This document shows, piece after piece, positions 1-13,574 of a stretch of DNA of 15,000 nt (its first letter is position 1; each line of letters starts with the position of its first letter). A program made the translations under genes and the position numbers. The stretch is from Halisarca cf. caerulea (lineage: Eukaryota > Porifera > Demospongiae > Chondrillida > Halisarcidae): assembly GCA_963170055.1 (NCBI GenBank), contig CAUJGJ010000083.1, positions 2,964,101 through 2,979,100 of the forward strand, given 5' to 3'. The notes beneath the pieces were generated by a model. The model was not told where the DNA came from and did no database searches. It saw nothing but the letters and a program-made list of their open reading frames with translations.

Positions 1-149
1 ACCCAGTTAATGTTCTACTATGAATGTGTACCTGGTTATAGTGAATTTGTGATATAGTGAGGAATTTTCAGTATCCCCTGTGATTCGTTGTAAAGAGATT
101 CCCTGAATATCTGTACTTATTGCTATTCTTTGTCACATCTCTGCCGTAG
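1..149 (+). other. intron end upstream of the first receptor exon
   Basis: This stretch has no coding potential that I can support. It ends in a pyrimidine-rich tract followed by CCGTAG, a good 3' splice site whose AG is at 148-149. It is therefore read as the end of an intron of the GABA-B-like receptor gene that begins left of the window. Confidence 0.6.
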
Positions 150-5597
<5,448 letters not shown>

Positions 5598-6080
5598 GTG
5601 TGTTGATTGCACGTTTGGTTGTCTTTATAGCATACTGCGTGTGCACGTGTTGTGGCTGTCTAGAAGTGTTGGTTGTTGGAGTGTACACACATCTACCATA
5701 TGTGCTGAAATTGTCACAGGATGAAACGTTCACAGATCACCGATTTTTACAATATAGGGTATATTTTTTGATGGATTTCCCTTTCCTATCCTGTTTATGT
5801 ACCTTTTTAGTATTTTATTGATATGAACTTACTCTTCTTGTGGACAAAAGCCGCAAAAGAATAGAGCAAGGGCGCTATACTACTTTGGCAACCACTGTTT
5901 GTTTGACGGCCATTTTGGTCATTGCACACAAGCCTAAACTAAACGTGTGCCAGTTTTATAATTTCACGGATGGCTCCCAATCAGTGAAAACCACAAGAGT
6001 TTCATCCCACAAAAATTTGAGTGCATGCAGTATATATATGGGTGTGTGCATGGGGTGTGGCTGTACAGGTGTACAGATAT

Positions 6081-6310
6081 GTGAGGTGTGGCTGTCCAGA
6101 TGGACTGGTGTGTGAGGTGTGGCTGTCCAGATGGACTGGTGTGTGAGGTGTGGCTGTCCAGATGGACTGGTGTATGAGGTGTGGCTGTCCAGATGGACTG
6201 GTGTATGAGGTGTGGCTGTCCAGATGGACTGGTGTGTGAGGTGTGGCTGTCCAGATGGACTGGTGTGTGAGGTGTGGCTGTCCAGATGGACTGGTGTATG
6301 ATGTGTGGCT
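6081..6310. repeat. 31-bp minisatellite, 7 copies
   Basis: Seven copies of a 31-bp unit containing GTGTGGCTGTCCAGATGGAC and then TGGTGTGTGAG, with CTGTCC at 6092, 6123, 6154, 6185, 6216, 6247 and 6278. Variation is mostly GTGTGAG versus GTATGAG. Flanking units at 6050-6080 and 6310-6330 are diverged. Confidence 0.95.
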
Positions 6311-6329
6311 GTAAAAGTGTGTGGATTTG

Positions 6330-6725
6330 TGCTGGGGTTTGACTGTACAGGTGTGAGGGGTGAGGGGTGAGGCTTTACAGGTGTACAAGTGTACAGGTGG
6401 GCGGGTGTGAGGGGTGAGACTGTACAGGTGTACAAGTGTACAGGTGGGCGGGTGTGAGGGGTGAGACTGTACGGGTGTACTAATGTACAGGTGGGCGGGT
6501 GTGAGGGGTGAGACTGTACAGGTGTACATGCAGGTGTGTTGGGTGAGACTGTACAGGTGTACAAGTGTACGGGTGTGAGGGCTGGGGCTGTACAGGTGTG
6601 AGGGGTGAGACTGTACAGGTGTACAAGTGTACAGGTGTGAGGGTTGGGGCTGTACAGGTGTGAGGGGTGAGACTGTACAGGTGTACAGGTGTGGGGAGTG
6701 TGAGGGGTGAGGCTGTACACGTGTA
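6330..6725. repeat. compound G/T-rich tandem repeat
   Basis: Irregular higher-order array built from GGTGTGAGGGGTGAGACTG, TACAGGTGTACAAGTGTACA and GGTGGGCGGGTGTGAGGGG. Lengths vary from copy to copy, so no single period applies. It probably grew from the same G/T-rich seed as the neighbouring 31-bp array. It decays at 6726-6865 into GTGTACTGGTGTGTGATATG repeats. Confidence 0.85.
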
Positions 6726-6926
6726 CTGATGTGCATGCGAGATGGAGGTACATACTGAGTGAGTGTACTGGTGTGTGTGATATGTATGTACTACTGTGTA
6801 TGGTGTACTGGTGTGTGATATGTGTGCACTTACAGTATCTGGGTGTACTGGTGTGTGATGTGTGTGCATGAGTATGTACTATCATCATAATGTTTATGTT
6901 GTGTATTGTGATTTATACTACACTGT

Positions 6927-6951
6927 AATAATAATAATAATAATAATAATA
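6927..6951. repeat. (AAT)n microsatellite
   Basis: About eight ATA/AAT trinucleotides. Similar ATT/AATA-rich sequence continues at 7008-7070. No other feature is seen here. Confidence 0.9.
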
Positions 6952-7142
6952 TCAATAGTACTTTATTTACTTATCACTTTTTCATGTATCTCATCACTTT
7001 GCCCCATAATATTAATATTATTAATAATAATAATTTATATAATATTATATTTTATAATTATATTATATTTTTATGTTGTGTATTCATACTTCACTGTATA
7101 CAGTATCCTACCACTACACTCTATTCTACCCTGTTCATGCAG

Positions 7143-7229
7143 AAAAATAGCAAGAGCCACTTACAACACTTCAGAGTCTTGTTCTTCGTCGAAGTCCTCC
7201 AGTCGTGTACAATGTCTAAACTCTGTATA
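7143..7229 (+). other. candidate terminal exon of the receptor (uncertain)
   Basis: A clean acceptor, TGTTCATGCAG, ends at 7142. Joining the phase-1 exon G to it gives Glu-Lys and then TAG almost at once (…RRVKFTEK, stop at 7148-7150). A different phase would read a Ser-rich ending, KIARATYNTSESCSSSKSSS and then RVQCLNSV, stopping at 7227-7229. That reading would need a different upstream donor, for example CCT|GTATAA inside exon G. I cannot decide between them, and the acceptor may not be used. Confidence 0.25.
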
Positions 7230-7834
7230 GTGAAATATTCTTGTTTTACATGTTCTGTGTTTCCTCTATTTAAATACATGTGCCAAATATATATGTGTAC
7301 AATGTTGTCTGTACATACAGTGAATGTATTGTTGTATGTGATATTTTGTGAGTGTGTTGCTTGTAAAGACTTTTTCCCAAACTACATTCAGAGGACAGTT
7401 TTAATTCTATTGTATATAATATGCTGCGTGTCCAATGTACATGTTGTGTGAATCAAGTTGTAGCGATTGTAGCTCTGTTTATTGTTTCTTATCTTTAATT
7501 TGATGATATATGATATTAATTTGTGGTGATTATAACATTTTGCACCGTCCTATATATATTTCCATGCGTGAGTGAATTTCTTCTTATAAGTATATGAATT
7601 ACAAATAATGGTAGCTATATCGAAGAATTATATAGCGCTTTTCTTATACCTTGTATATGTCATGTGTTATGAAGTACAGTACGTAGTGCTCCATATGTAT
7701 GGGGATGATGTGCAAACATGCACGTATCATGGCAGAATATAGGGATTTGGGCTTATGTAATGGCTCTAAAAACTCACTTCCAGTGCATGTGTTTTGGAAC
7801 TCTGAAAACCGTTCACATTATATAGGTTTGATAT

Positions 7835-7836
<2 letters not shown>
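7230..7836. other. AT-rich non-coding stretch
   Basis: No gene recognised. The DNA is AT-rich, with frequent TGTATAT and ATATAT words, and could include the 3' untranslated region of the receptor gene. No exact AATAAA polyadenylation signal was found on the plus strand here. The short open frames have no recognisable composition or motif. Confidence 0.5.
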
Positions 7837-7893
<57 letters not shown>

Positions 7894-7937
7894 TATATAA
7901 TATATATATATATACGTACATATATATATATACATAT
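7837..7937. repeat. (TA)n microsatellite
   Basis: About 50 bases of pure TA at 7837-7886, then TA tracts broken by AC, AA and CGTACA. It directly precedes the pair of TA-targeting MITEs. Confidence 0.96.
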
Positions 7938-7956
7938 CGTTACTTGCATTATAATA

Positions 7957-8159
7957 CAGTTGAACTTGGATAGAAGTGATTGATAGGGAAGGCAAAATTA
8001 GGTACGTATATATATTATACTCACTATCAGAGGTACTTACTATCTAAGGTGTTTTCAATGGTATTACATGAGGTAGGGACAGAGCATGCAATATGAGTAC
8101 CCGTTATCCAGGAGTACTTACTAATTATAACCCAGGTACTTACTATCAGAGTTTGACTG
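7957..8159. mobile_element. pogo/Tigger-like MITE, copy 1
   Basis: The left end is TA-CAGTTGAACTTGGATAG. The right end, read inverted, is TA-CAGTCAAACTCTGATAG. These are terminal inverted repeats of about 20 bases with TA on both sides (7955-7956 and 8160-8161). The CAGTNRAAC... ends and the TA target fit pogo/Tigger-type non-autonomous elements. The 203-bp body has internal repeats of GTACTTACTATC and no coding capacity. Confidence 0.65.
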
Positions 8160-8161
8160 TA

Positions 8162-8338
8162 CAGTCAAACCTCACTATAACGAACCCTCCCCCCCCCTCA
8201 AGACCAGTGAAAAGGTTCACTACATCAGGGTGGTCACTATACCAATACAATAAGCAGATAGGTGTGTATTCTAAGGTCTATGTTTGTTATATCAGGGAGT
8301 TCATCGTATCCAGGGTTCATTACAGTGAGGTTCAACTA
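8162..8338. mobile_element. pogo/Tigger-like MITE, copy 2
   Basis: The left end is CAGTCAAACCTCACTATAAC, continuing with GAACCC. The right end, read inverted, is TAGTTGAACCTCACTGTAAT, continuing with GAACCC. TA flanks both ends (8160-8161 and 8339-8340). At 177 bp it is short, with no transposase. The terminal repeats are longer and better matched than those of copy 1, so it is probably a younger or different subfamily. Confidence 0.72.
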
Positions 8339-8340
8339 TA

Positions 8341-9684
8341 TATATATATATGTTCATGTGTGATTGTTATAATTTAGATTATCCAAATCTATACTCGCAT
8401 TCGGTACATTATGATCGTCACTTGTCATAGCCAAACGGCCCTTGACCTCATGCAAATGTATCATTATAATTCTTAGCATGCATGATGAAGTCATGATCAT
8501 GTACACGTGATACGAAATACGCCCAAAGCACATCAGTAACTTCATGTGTGTCCACAGGGAATGGTCATGGTGCTAGTGCCAAATATTGGTCTTAGCACCA
8601 CCATATCAAACACTACACAGAAATGCGCACACATGTCCTGCATTATACCCCAAAAACCAACCACCTGATGACAACAACTGCAACTGCATCACCTGATTAC
8701 TGTGACCACATAATGTACCTGGTTCCGCTGCCTGCCTTGGTTGAGGTAAGGCATAAGTTCCTTGCAGCTTATAGTCCCAAAGGTCCTTAAAGCTGGCGGA
8801 AGGCCAGGGTATGCAGTATAAGCTAAGGCCCTTACCTGCTCAGGAAAGGGGGGGGGGGGGGGGGACTACACTATACACGATTGACTCTCCTGAATGATGT
8901 CCTTACCCTCATGGGATGAGCACCCAGGCAGATTTGAAGTGTACATGTAGTGCTGTCAAAGCACAGCTATGACAAGGAATCAGTATGTTGTTATTGCTAA
9001 TGCTACAGATATGGTTCCCGAAGTGGGGATTTATTTAAGAACCTATCCGCCTGATTTGTCTATAACATCAAAGTAGATTAATAGGGTATTACCCTTGACA
9101 TCATTCATTGTGATCATAGACCCGCATGCTTTGGGGGATGAAATGGAAACCCATTACCATACCGCACACCCTTGGAGCCTGATCACATCGACGCTGCCAA
9201 TGGAGAAGTGGTGCCACCTCAGGGCTAGGCAGGGAACCGATGCCCGCATAACTGGGTAGAATAGTTGCACTTTTGGCACAGGCCATCTGTGAGAGAGAAG
9301 GACTAAAGAGACATTAATACTGTAACTGAATTACCATGTGAGGTGTATAAATACATGGGGTGAAGAACACATGTACATATGTTGGTACCCTGGATGAACT
9401 GGTAATGCCACCCCCTGGAGCTGGGAGGGAGGGTGGGAGTATTTTTGACAATGTCAAAGGGATGTTGCTACGGATGCTAAAGCAAGGGCTACATATACCT
9501 GGTGAGCATCGACATACAAGGTTCGCGCGTCATTTGTGGGTGACCCCACGTGATGATCGGAATGCCATTAATGCCCCAGCTGCAACTACCATCATACGCT
9601 AATTGTGACTGCCCCAATGAGGGTAAGACTAATAGCGGCACCACCAATTGGGGCAACATTACGTCCATTAACCTCGCTTAACCA
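8341..9684. other. intergenic DNA, nothing recognised
   Basis: No gene is supported between the MITE pair and the (TCTA)n tract. Short open frames at 8354-8545 (-), 9101-9286 (-) and 9360-9602 (+) have no family resemblance or splice support. A 17-base G run lies at 8848-8864. Short inverted words (GCCCCAAT / ATTGGGGC) occur near 9612 and 9648. The segment around 8880-9290 is less AT-rich than its surroundings and may be an old transposon remnant, but I cannot name it. Confidence 0.5.
8848..8864. repeat. poly-G run (17)
   Basis: An uninterrupted run of 17 G follows AAA. It can form G-quadruplex structures and is also a typical place for sequencing-length errors. Confidence 0.9.
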
Positions 9685-9716
9685 ATGATTAACCTACATT
9701 ATATTATATTATATTA

Positions 9717-9728
9717 TGTCTATATCTA

Positions 9729-9822
<94 letters not shown>
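9717..9822. repeat. (TCTA)n then (TA)n microsatellite
   Basis: About 15 TCTA/TATC units at 9723-9786 run directly into about 18 TA units ending near 9822. A short TATAT(TATAT) tract precedes it at 9700-9716. Confidence 0.96.
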
Positions 9823-9826
<4 letters not shown>

Positions 9827-10237
9827 CCCTATTATTAATGTCAACATTCTGGTATTGTGCATTATTCGATACACACTTATATTGCCATTTTGCAGATCAA
9901 GGATCCCGTCCTTGCACGCACACACCTGTCATGCAACCTTCAGAGATAGTGTATATACATAGTCGACCATATAAATAATACTACAAAAACTCATACATTG
10001 TTATACACATACACACTAATCTATTTGTGTATCCATTAGCATATACTGTGTGAATCGAGGAAAATAAAATCTGAATATTACATAAACCTGAATGGAAGGT
10101 GTAAAATTGATATTGCACAATAATATTATAAAGAATTGTGTAATTTATACATTAATTTTACACATCCAGTATATTATACAGTATACACATGCATTATTAT
10201 ACAGTATAACTATACACACAATACATTCACAGTACAG
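9823..10237. other. AT-rich 3' flank of the hydrolase gene
   Basis: Downstream flank of the minus-strand hydrolase gene, very AT-rich with TATACAGTATA-like words. No exact minus-strand AATAAA (TTTATT on the plus strand) occurs in 10000-10237, so the polyadenylation site cannot be placed. An AATAAA on the plus strand at about 10064 has no upstream plus-strand gene to serve. Confidence 0.5.
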
Positions 10238-11806
10238 TTAGAATGAGTAGTATGTTCTCAAACTATCCACGTACACCCACTCCATGACTCTGGCCGGGCT
10301 GAGTAGCTTACAGAAGTGCATCCCAGCAAATCCCTTCAGGATAAAGTGCAAATCTGTCTTGAGGACCAGCGACCGCACCTCCAGCACATCACCACCTGTC
10401 GAGTTCTTCACCGTGGTGTACGACATGGGCTTGTAGATCCAGATCCCACCATTGTTGTACGGTCCCTCTGTGCTCCCCATCATCATCTGCACACCAAACT
10501 GCTTGTAGCGCTGGAGGGTCTTTTGGCCAGCACGGGCCAAGGACCACAGGTACGACTGTTGGTTGATGATCCTGCATAAGTCTGGTGCGTCTGTCACGTT
10601 GAAGTCAACAGGCCCCATTCCCGTGCCTTCCATTATGGATTGACGAGACTTCATCTTCCCACGAATTTCGCTAGCAGACGTGTAGTCTAGTCCAGTGTCT
10701 AGACGGTCAAGTTCACTGTATATGTTCTCACTGACAGACGTAACATTGACAATGCATGTCTCGCTAGGGGAGGAACAAGTGCCTGTGACGTGTGGATGAT
10801 GTACGTGTGGGAATATTTCTGCCGCCGGGTGAAACGCATCCATTGCGCTCACTGTCCCGAGTGAGCTGGTCAAATTACCCATCATAACAACAGCTTTTTC
10901 TGTCCACTGACAGGACACTGTGCAGGCAGAACTGGGTGGGTTTTCATAGCACGGTGGTTTGAAATGGTAGGACCCTGCAATTTCGTAGGCAGCTATGATG
11001 GGTTGGAGAAAGGCACCCGTCAATTGGACAACATCCACCAAGTAATTCAGAGCAGATTCGTTTCCCAGGCAGCCCTGCATAAAAGCACTCACCGAAGAAG
11101 ACACGGCTTGATGTGCTTCATCGAAGGTGATTTCAGGTTTCAGGTCCATCTCTTTCACTATCACTGGCGGGTCGTCAGGGCTGCCCAAAAACTGCACGTG
11201 AGACATTCCTGGTACAACCACTACGGGATAGGTTCGTACGGCCTCCTTGAAGTCGCTCGCTGAGGTAATCCGGCGCCAGTATTCTTCCATGACGCGGGAA
11301 ACGCGGCAAACTCCATCTAACTCGCCTGAGATGGTGAATGTCTTCACCGGATACGTTTCGTTTCTGTACGTTCTCTGAAGAAACGAACCAAGTAGAACTT
11401 GCCCAATGAAAGATTTCGGATTCTTCATAACGTATGCCTGTGCCTCTATCCCACTCAAAGAATGAGCAGCAATAAACTGACTAGCAGTGGGATGCATTCC
11501 CGCGTTTTCCATAGCACTCAAGACTCTTGTGACGCCTTTCCCCATGTCGACAGCAGACGGTGTGTTCGCGTTGTACTGAGGTATGCCAACCCAGAGAGAG
11601 ACGTTCGGTTTGATGGAATCTTGTATGGCCTTTGCAAACGGAACATACTGCTTTGGGTCCACCCCCGGACCTTGGATGACGACAAGACCTGCTTCTTTCT
11701 GCCCCGAAGTAGTTGGCTTAAGAACAATATCTTCTCCAGAACATAATCCAAAAAGCAAAATAGTCAGCATAAAGATTTTAGCAAGAAAATGTCCTGAACC
11801 AGCCAT
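10238..11806 (-). CDS. secreted alpha/beta-hydrolase-like protein, single exon
   Basis: The 522-residue product begins with a clear signal peptide (MAGSGHFLAKIFMLTILLFG, cleavage probably near LCSG-ED). The N-terminal half reads as an alpha/beta hydrolase. It has a strand-turn segment GLVVIQGPGVDPKQY, a nucleophile elbow AHSLSG (Ser116, the usual first Gly being Ala), an acid in SGELDG (Asp164) and a His in GMSHVQF (His203). This order and spacing is that of a Ser-Asp-His esterase/lipase-type enzyme. From about residue 245 to the end I recognise no domain; it has several Cys and ends …VYVDSLRTYYSF. Seven N-x-S/T sites fit secretion. The ATG at 11806 has A at -3 and G at +4 and puts the signal peptide at the start. 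An in-frame ATG 14 codons upstream (11848) has a poor context. The gene has no introns, unlike its neighbours, and is less AT-rich. A TATATA-like word lies on this strand near 11930. The substrate is unknown. Confidence 0.85.
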   Translation of the reverse strand: MAGSGHFLAKIFMLTILLFGLCSGEDIVLKPTTSGQKEAGLVVIQGPGVDPKQYVPFAKAIQDSIKPNVSLWVGIPQYNANTPSAVDMGKGVTRVLSAMENAGMHPTASQFIAAHSLSGIEAQAYVMKNPKSFIGQVLLGSFLQRTYRNETYPVKTFTISGELDGVCRVSRVMEEYWRRITSASDFKEAVRTYPVVVVPGMSHVQFLGSPDDPPVIVKEMDLKPEITFDEAHQAVSSSVSAFMQGCLGNESALNYLVDVVQLTGAFLQPIIAAYEIAGSYHFKPPCYENPPSSACTVSCQWTEKAVVMMGNLTSSLGTVSAMDAFHPAAEIFPHVHHPHVTGTCSSPSETCIVNVTSVSENIYSELDRLDTGLDYTSASEIRGKMKSRQSIMEGTGMGPVDFNVTDAPDLCRIINQQSYLWSLARAGQKTLQRYKQFGVQMMMGSTEGPYNNGGIWIYKPMSYTTVKNSTGGDVLEVRSLVLKTDLHFILKGFAGMHFCKLLSPARVMEWVYVDSLRTYYSF

Positions 11807-11848
11807 CGTTGAAGAGAGGGAGAAAAACCGAGAGAAAAACATATGCAT

Positions 11849-12030
11849 AGGTGATTGGGAAAGGTCAGTTATGATTGATTAAAATGGCTGTATCTGTAGC
11901 GTGCATAGCTTACAACAGCTAACACTCATTATATATTTCATTCGAGATTCCAATTCACAATTTACATACAATGACATATAAGATTTGGACATATGTTTGA
12001 ATTTCTATGTACTAAGCAATCCCTGTGTAT
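11849..12030. other. 5' flank of the hydrolase gene
   Basis: Probable promoter region of the minus-strand hydrolase gene. A TATATA-like sequence at about 11928-11936 would sit some 120 bases upstream of the chosen ATG. No other element is recognisable. Confidence 0.3.
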
Positions 12031-12164
12031 AGTCTCGCGTAGCCCAGACCCATGCTCGCCTCCATTTTCAAATGTGATGTCACTGTCCTGACGTGAATTC
12101 TCGCCGAGACGGTGGTATCACGTTTGAAAAATGGAGGCGAGCATGGGTCTGGGCTACACAGACT
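12031..12164. mobile_element. foldback MITE with long terminal inverted repeats
   Basis: The ends AGTCTCGCGTAGCCCAGACC and, inverted, AGTCTGTGTAGCCCAGACCC open into arms of about 48 bases that match at all but a few positions through CATGCTCGCCTCCATTTT. Only about 38 bases separate the arms, so nearly the whole 134-bp element is a palindrome. The flanks AATCCCTGTGTAT (12018-12030) and AATCCCTGTAT (12165-12175) look like a target-site duplication that later gained or lost a TG. Long inverted repeats plus a duplication of 9-11 bp resemble Mutator-like or foldback elements; this assignment is tentative. Confidence 0.8.
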
Positions 12165-12190
12165 AATCCCTGTATGTTCCACACCTGCCT

Positions 12191-12258
12191 AGTATGACGT
12201 AGCCAGACCCATGCTCGCCATGACTGACGTCACCAGGAAGGGTAGGCTACGCCAGACT
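12191..12258. mobile_element. short related MITE with 10-bp target duplication
   Basis: A 68-bp element beginning AGTATGACGTAGCCAGACCC and ending GGTAGGCTACGCCAGACT. Its left end shares GTAGCC-AGACCCATGCTCGCC with the neighbouring foldback element, so both belong to one family. It is flanked by an exact 10-bp direct repeat, ACACCTGCCT, at 12181-12190 and 12259-12268. This is a clean insertion signature. Confidence 0.8.
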
Positions 12259-12304
12259 ACACCTGCCTACATACCATTGCACACTAAGTAACTGATAGGG
12301 TTCA

Positions 12305-12870
12305 CTAGATGAAATTATTTACCCACAATTTAATGTTTGCTGATCCCACCTGAGCATCACTTAATTGTTGCACTGCTTCTTCCCAACCCGGTGAGCTGTT
12401 TGCACACCAATTGAAGTCAGCATCGTCAGTTGTCCTGCATGGTACTAGTGGTACCTCTGAACCACAGCTGATCAGGATTCCTACAACAGTTCCCATTTGA
12501 CATACGCACACTAGAGTGTCTCCATAGAGGAGTGGTGAAGAAGTTACCAGTTCTGGGACCTGGTCTACCAGAGTCACAGTAGTAGTTGCCACCTACCTGA
12601 CTGGGAGGAGAGGAGGTAGAGCCACCATTGCTACAAGGACAGGCCCAAACTGCTGGCTACTATAGAGCATAATGCATGCTCCTGTTATTATTATGTATGA
12701 CCATATGACAATGTGTTCCTTACTACTTCCATGTAGTGAGTGATGTTCCTTCACTGTAGAACCTTACACTTAGGGTTTTTTTGCAAATGCACCAGGATGT
12801 CCATACTGATAACATACCCACACAGTTCTCTATAATTCTGTGACTGTAGTTAAAGTACTGTAGCTAGGCT
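12305..12870 (-). pseudogene. decayed copy of the collagen-like C-terminal domain
   Basis: Read on the minus strand, this stretch is clearly homologous at DNA level to 13575-14070 of the neighbouring gene, including the CCTCCTCTCCTCCCAGTCAG block and the NYYCDSGRPGP, TTPLW, NGNCC and NPDQ protein blocks. It cannot be translated. Relative to the intact copy there is about a 7-base loss near the CGYV block (12810 region), a one-base gain before HGSSKE, a stop in the Ser-rich linker region, and a 4-base gain (ATGC) just after GTTST(M) that brings stops. One conserved Cys (SSLC) is also lost. The last stretch is again open and ends LWVNNFI at a TAG at 12305-12307. This is an unprocessed tandem duplicate that has decayed. 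Only the 3' domain is visible and no collagen triplets remain. Confidence 0.82.
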
Positions 12871-13084
12871 AGCCACATCTGTAGCCCTGTGGCACATGCT
12901 TCATGTACACACACTTCTCTATAGTTCTGTGGCTGTAGTTAAAGTACTGTAGCTAGGCTAGCCACATCTGTAGCCCTGTGGCACATGCTTCATGTACACA
13001 CACTTCTCTATAGTTCTGTGGCTGTAGTTAAAGTACTGTAGCTAGGCTAGTCACATCTGTAGCCCTGGGGCACATGCTTTGTGT
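12826..13084. repeat. 89-bp tandem triplication
   Basis: Three copies of an 89-bp unit start at about 12826, 12915 and 13004 with CTTCTCTATAGTTCTGTGGC and contain GTAGCTAGGCTAGCCACATC. Copies two and three are nearly identical; the first is more diverged at its left end. The beginning of the unit (CACACACTTCTCTATAGTTC) is homologous to coding sequence of the neighbouring gene at the NYSEVC block, so the triplication includes a piece of the pseudogene. Confidence 0.93.
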
Positions 13085-13574
13085 AGTGTAAAATACTATG
13101 TTTATACTGTTAAGCTCTGATGCCCGATTCAATATTCCAAATTGACACACCATAACCATAGTCTGGAGTTCCAGACCCTTCCTACATGGCTCAATGTTTC
13201 TGACATCATCACCCCTCCCAAACCTTCTTGGCGGGCGGTTTGGGTCTGGGTACCCCGGACTACCATATCCATACATGTTTGAGTTCTCCACTATCACCCT
13301 GTCCTATATTCTACAGTCCTACTCTACACTTACCACTCCTACACCACTCACACATGTCAATCCACAGAATTAATACAGCTTGCAATTAGTATGTTTGGTG
13401 TATATTAGTTGTCTAATGTCGCTAACCAATTTCACTGACCTACCGAAACACTGCTCAACAACTACACATGGCACTCCAGTGGCTTCTTATTACTTAAGAG
13501 TACATCATGTAACACTAAATGTCAATACATGTCTACTGCAATAGTACATGTAATACAACACTACATGGTGTTCT
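13085..13574. other. spacer between pseudogene and collagen-like gene
   Basis: No gene recognised. A minus-strand frame at 13110-13297 (…YGYGSPGYPDPNRPPRRFGR…) is Pro/Gly/Arg-rich but resembles no domain I know and does not match the collagen exons. GTCTGGAGTTCCAGAC at about 13159 is a short palindrome, and the GGCGGGCGG block near 13231 is the most GC-rich point. The region probably holds the 3' untranslated sequence of the collagen-like gene. Confidence 0.5.

Larger units (their letters stand above)
5598..7142 (+). other. probable last intron or 3' flank, repeat-rich
   Basis: If the donor at 5598 is used, intron sequence follows. The best acceptors I see are TTGTCACAG ending at 5719 and GTTCATGCAG ending at 7142. 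The stretch holds two blocks of G/T-rich tandem repeats (6081-6310 and about 6330-6725), an (AAT)n tract and AT-rich DNA. The very long minus-strand frames rich in His, Thr, Pro and Ser over 5956-6888 come from the repeats and are not a mucin gene: they have no start context, no signal peptide and a strict DNA period. Confidence 0.55.

Noticed and set aside
5956..6888. 310-residue minus-strand His/Thr/Pro/Ser-rich frame resembling a mucin
   Set aside because: It follows DNA tandem repeats exactly, is open in two frames at once, and lacks a signal peptide. Amino-acid repeats come from DNA period, not selection.
6862..7451. Two overlapping plus-strand frames rich in Ile, Tyr, Leu
   Set aside because: AT-rich sequence produces them. 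Only a short Ser-rich ending near 7143-7229 is kept as an uncertain last exon.
9101..9602. Small frames of 61 and 80 residues in the intergenic region
   Set aside because: No motif, splice context or composition bias supports a gene; possibly an old transposon remnant.
10316..11882. Several plus- and minus-strand frames inside the hydrolase gene
   Set aside because: Shadows of the 522-codon gene; none shows a domain or its own start context.
13028..13297. 89-residue Pro/Gly/Arg-rich minus-strand frame as a collagen exon
   Set aside because: It has no Gly-X-Y period and no splice signals that fit the collagen-like gene, and its end overlaps the 89-bp repeat.
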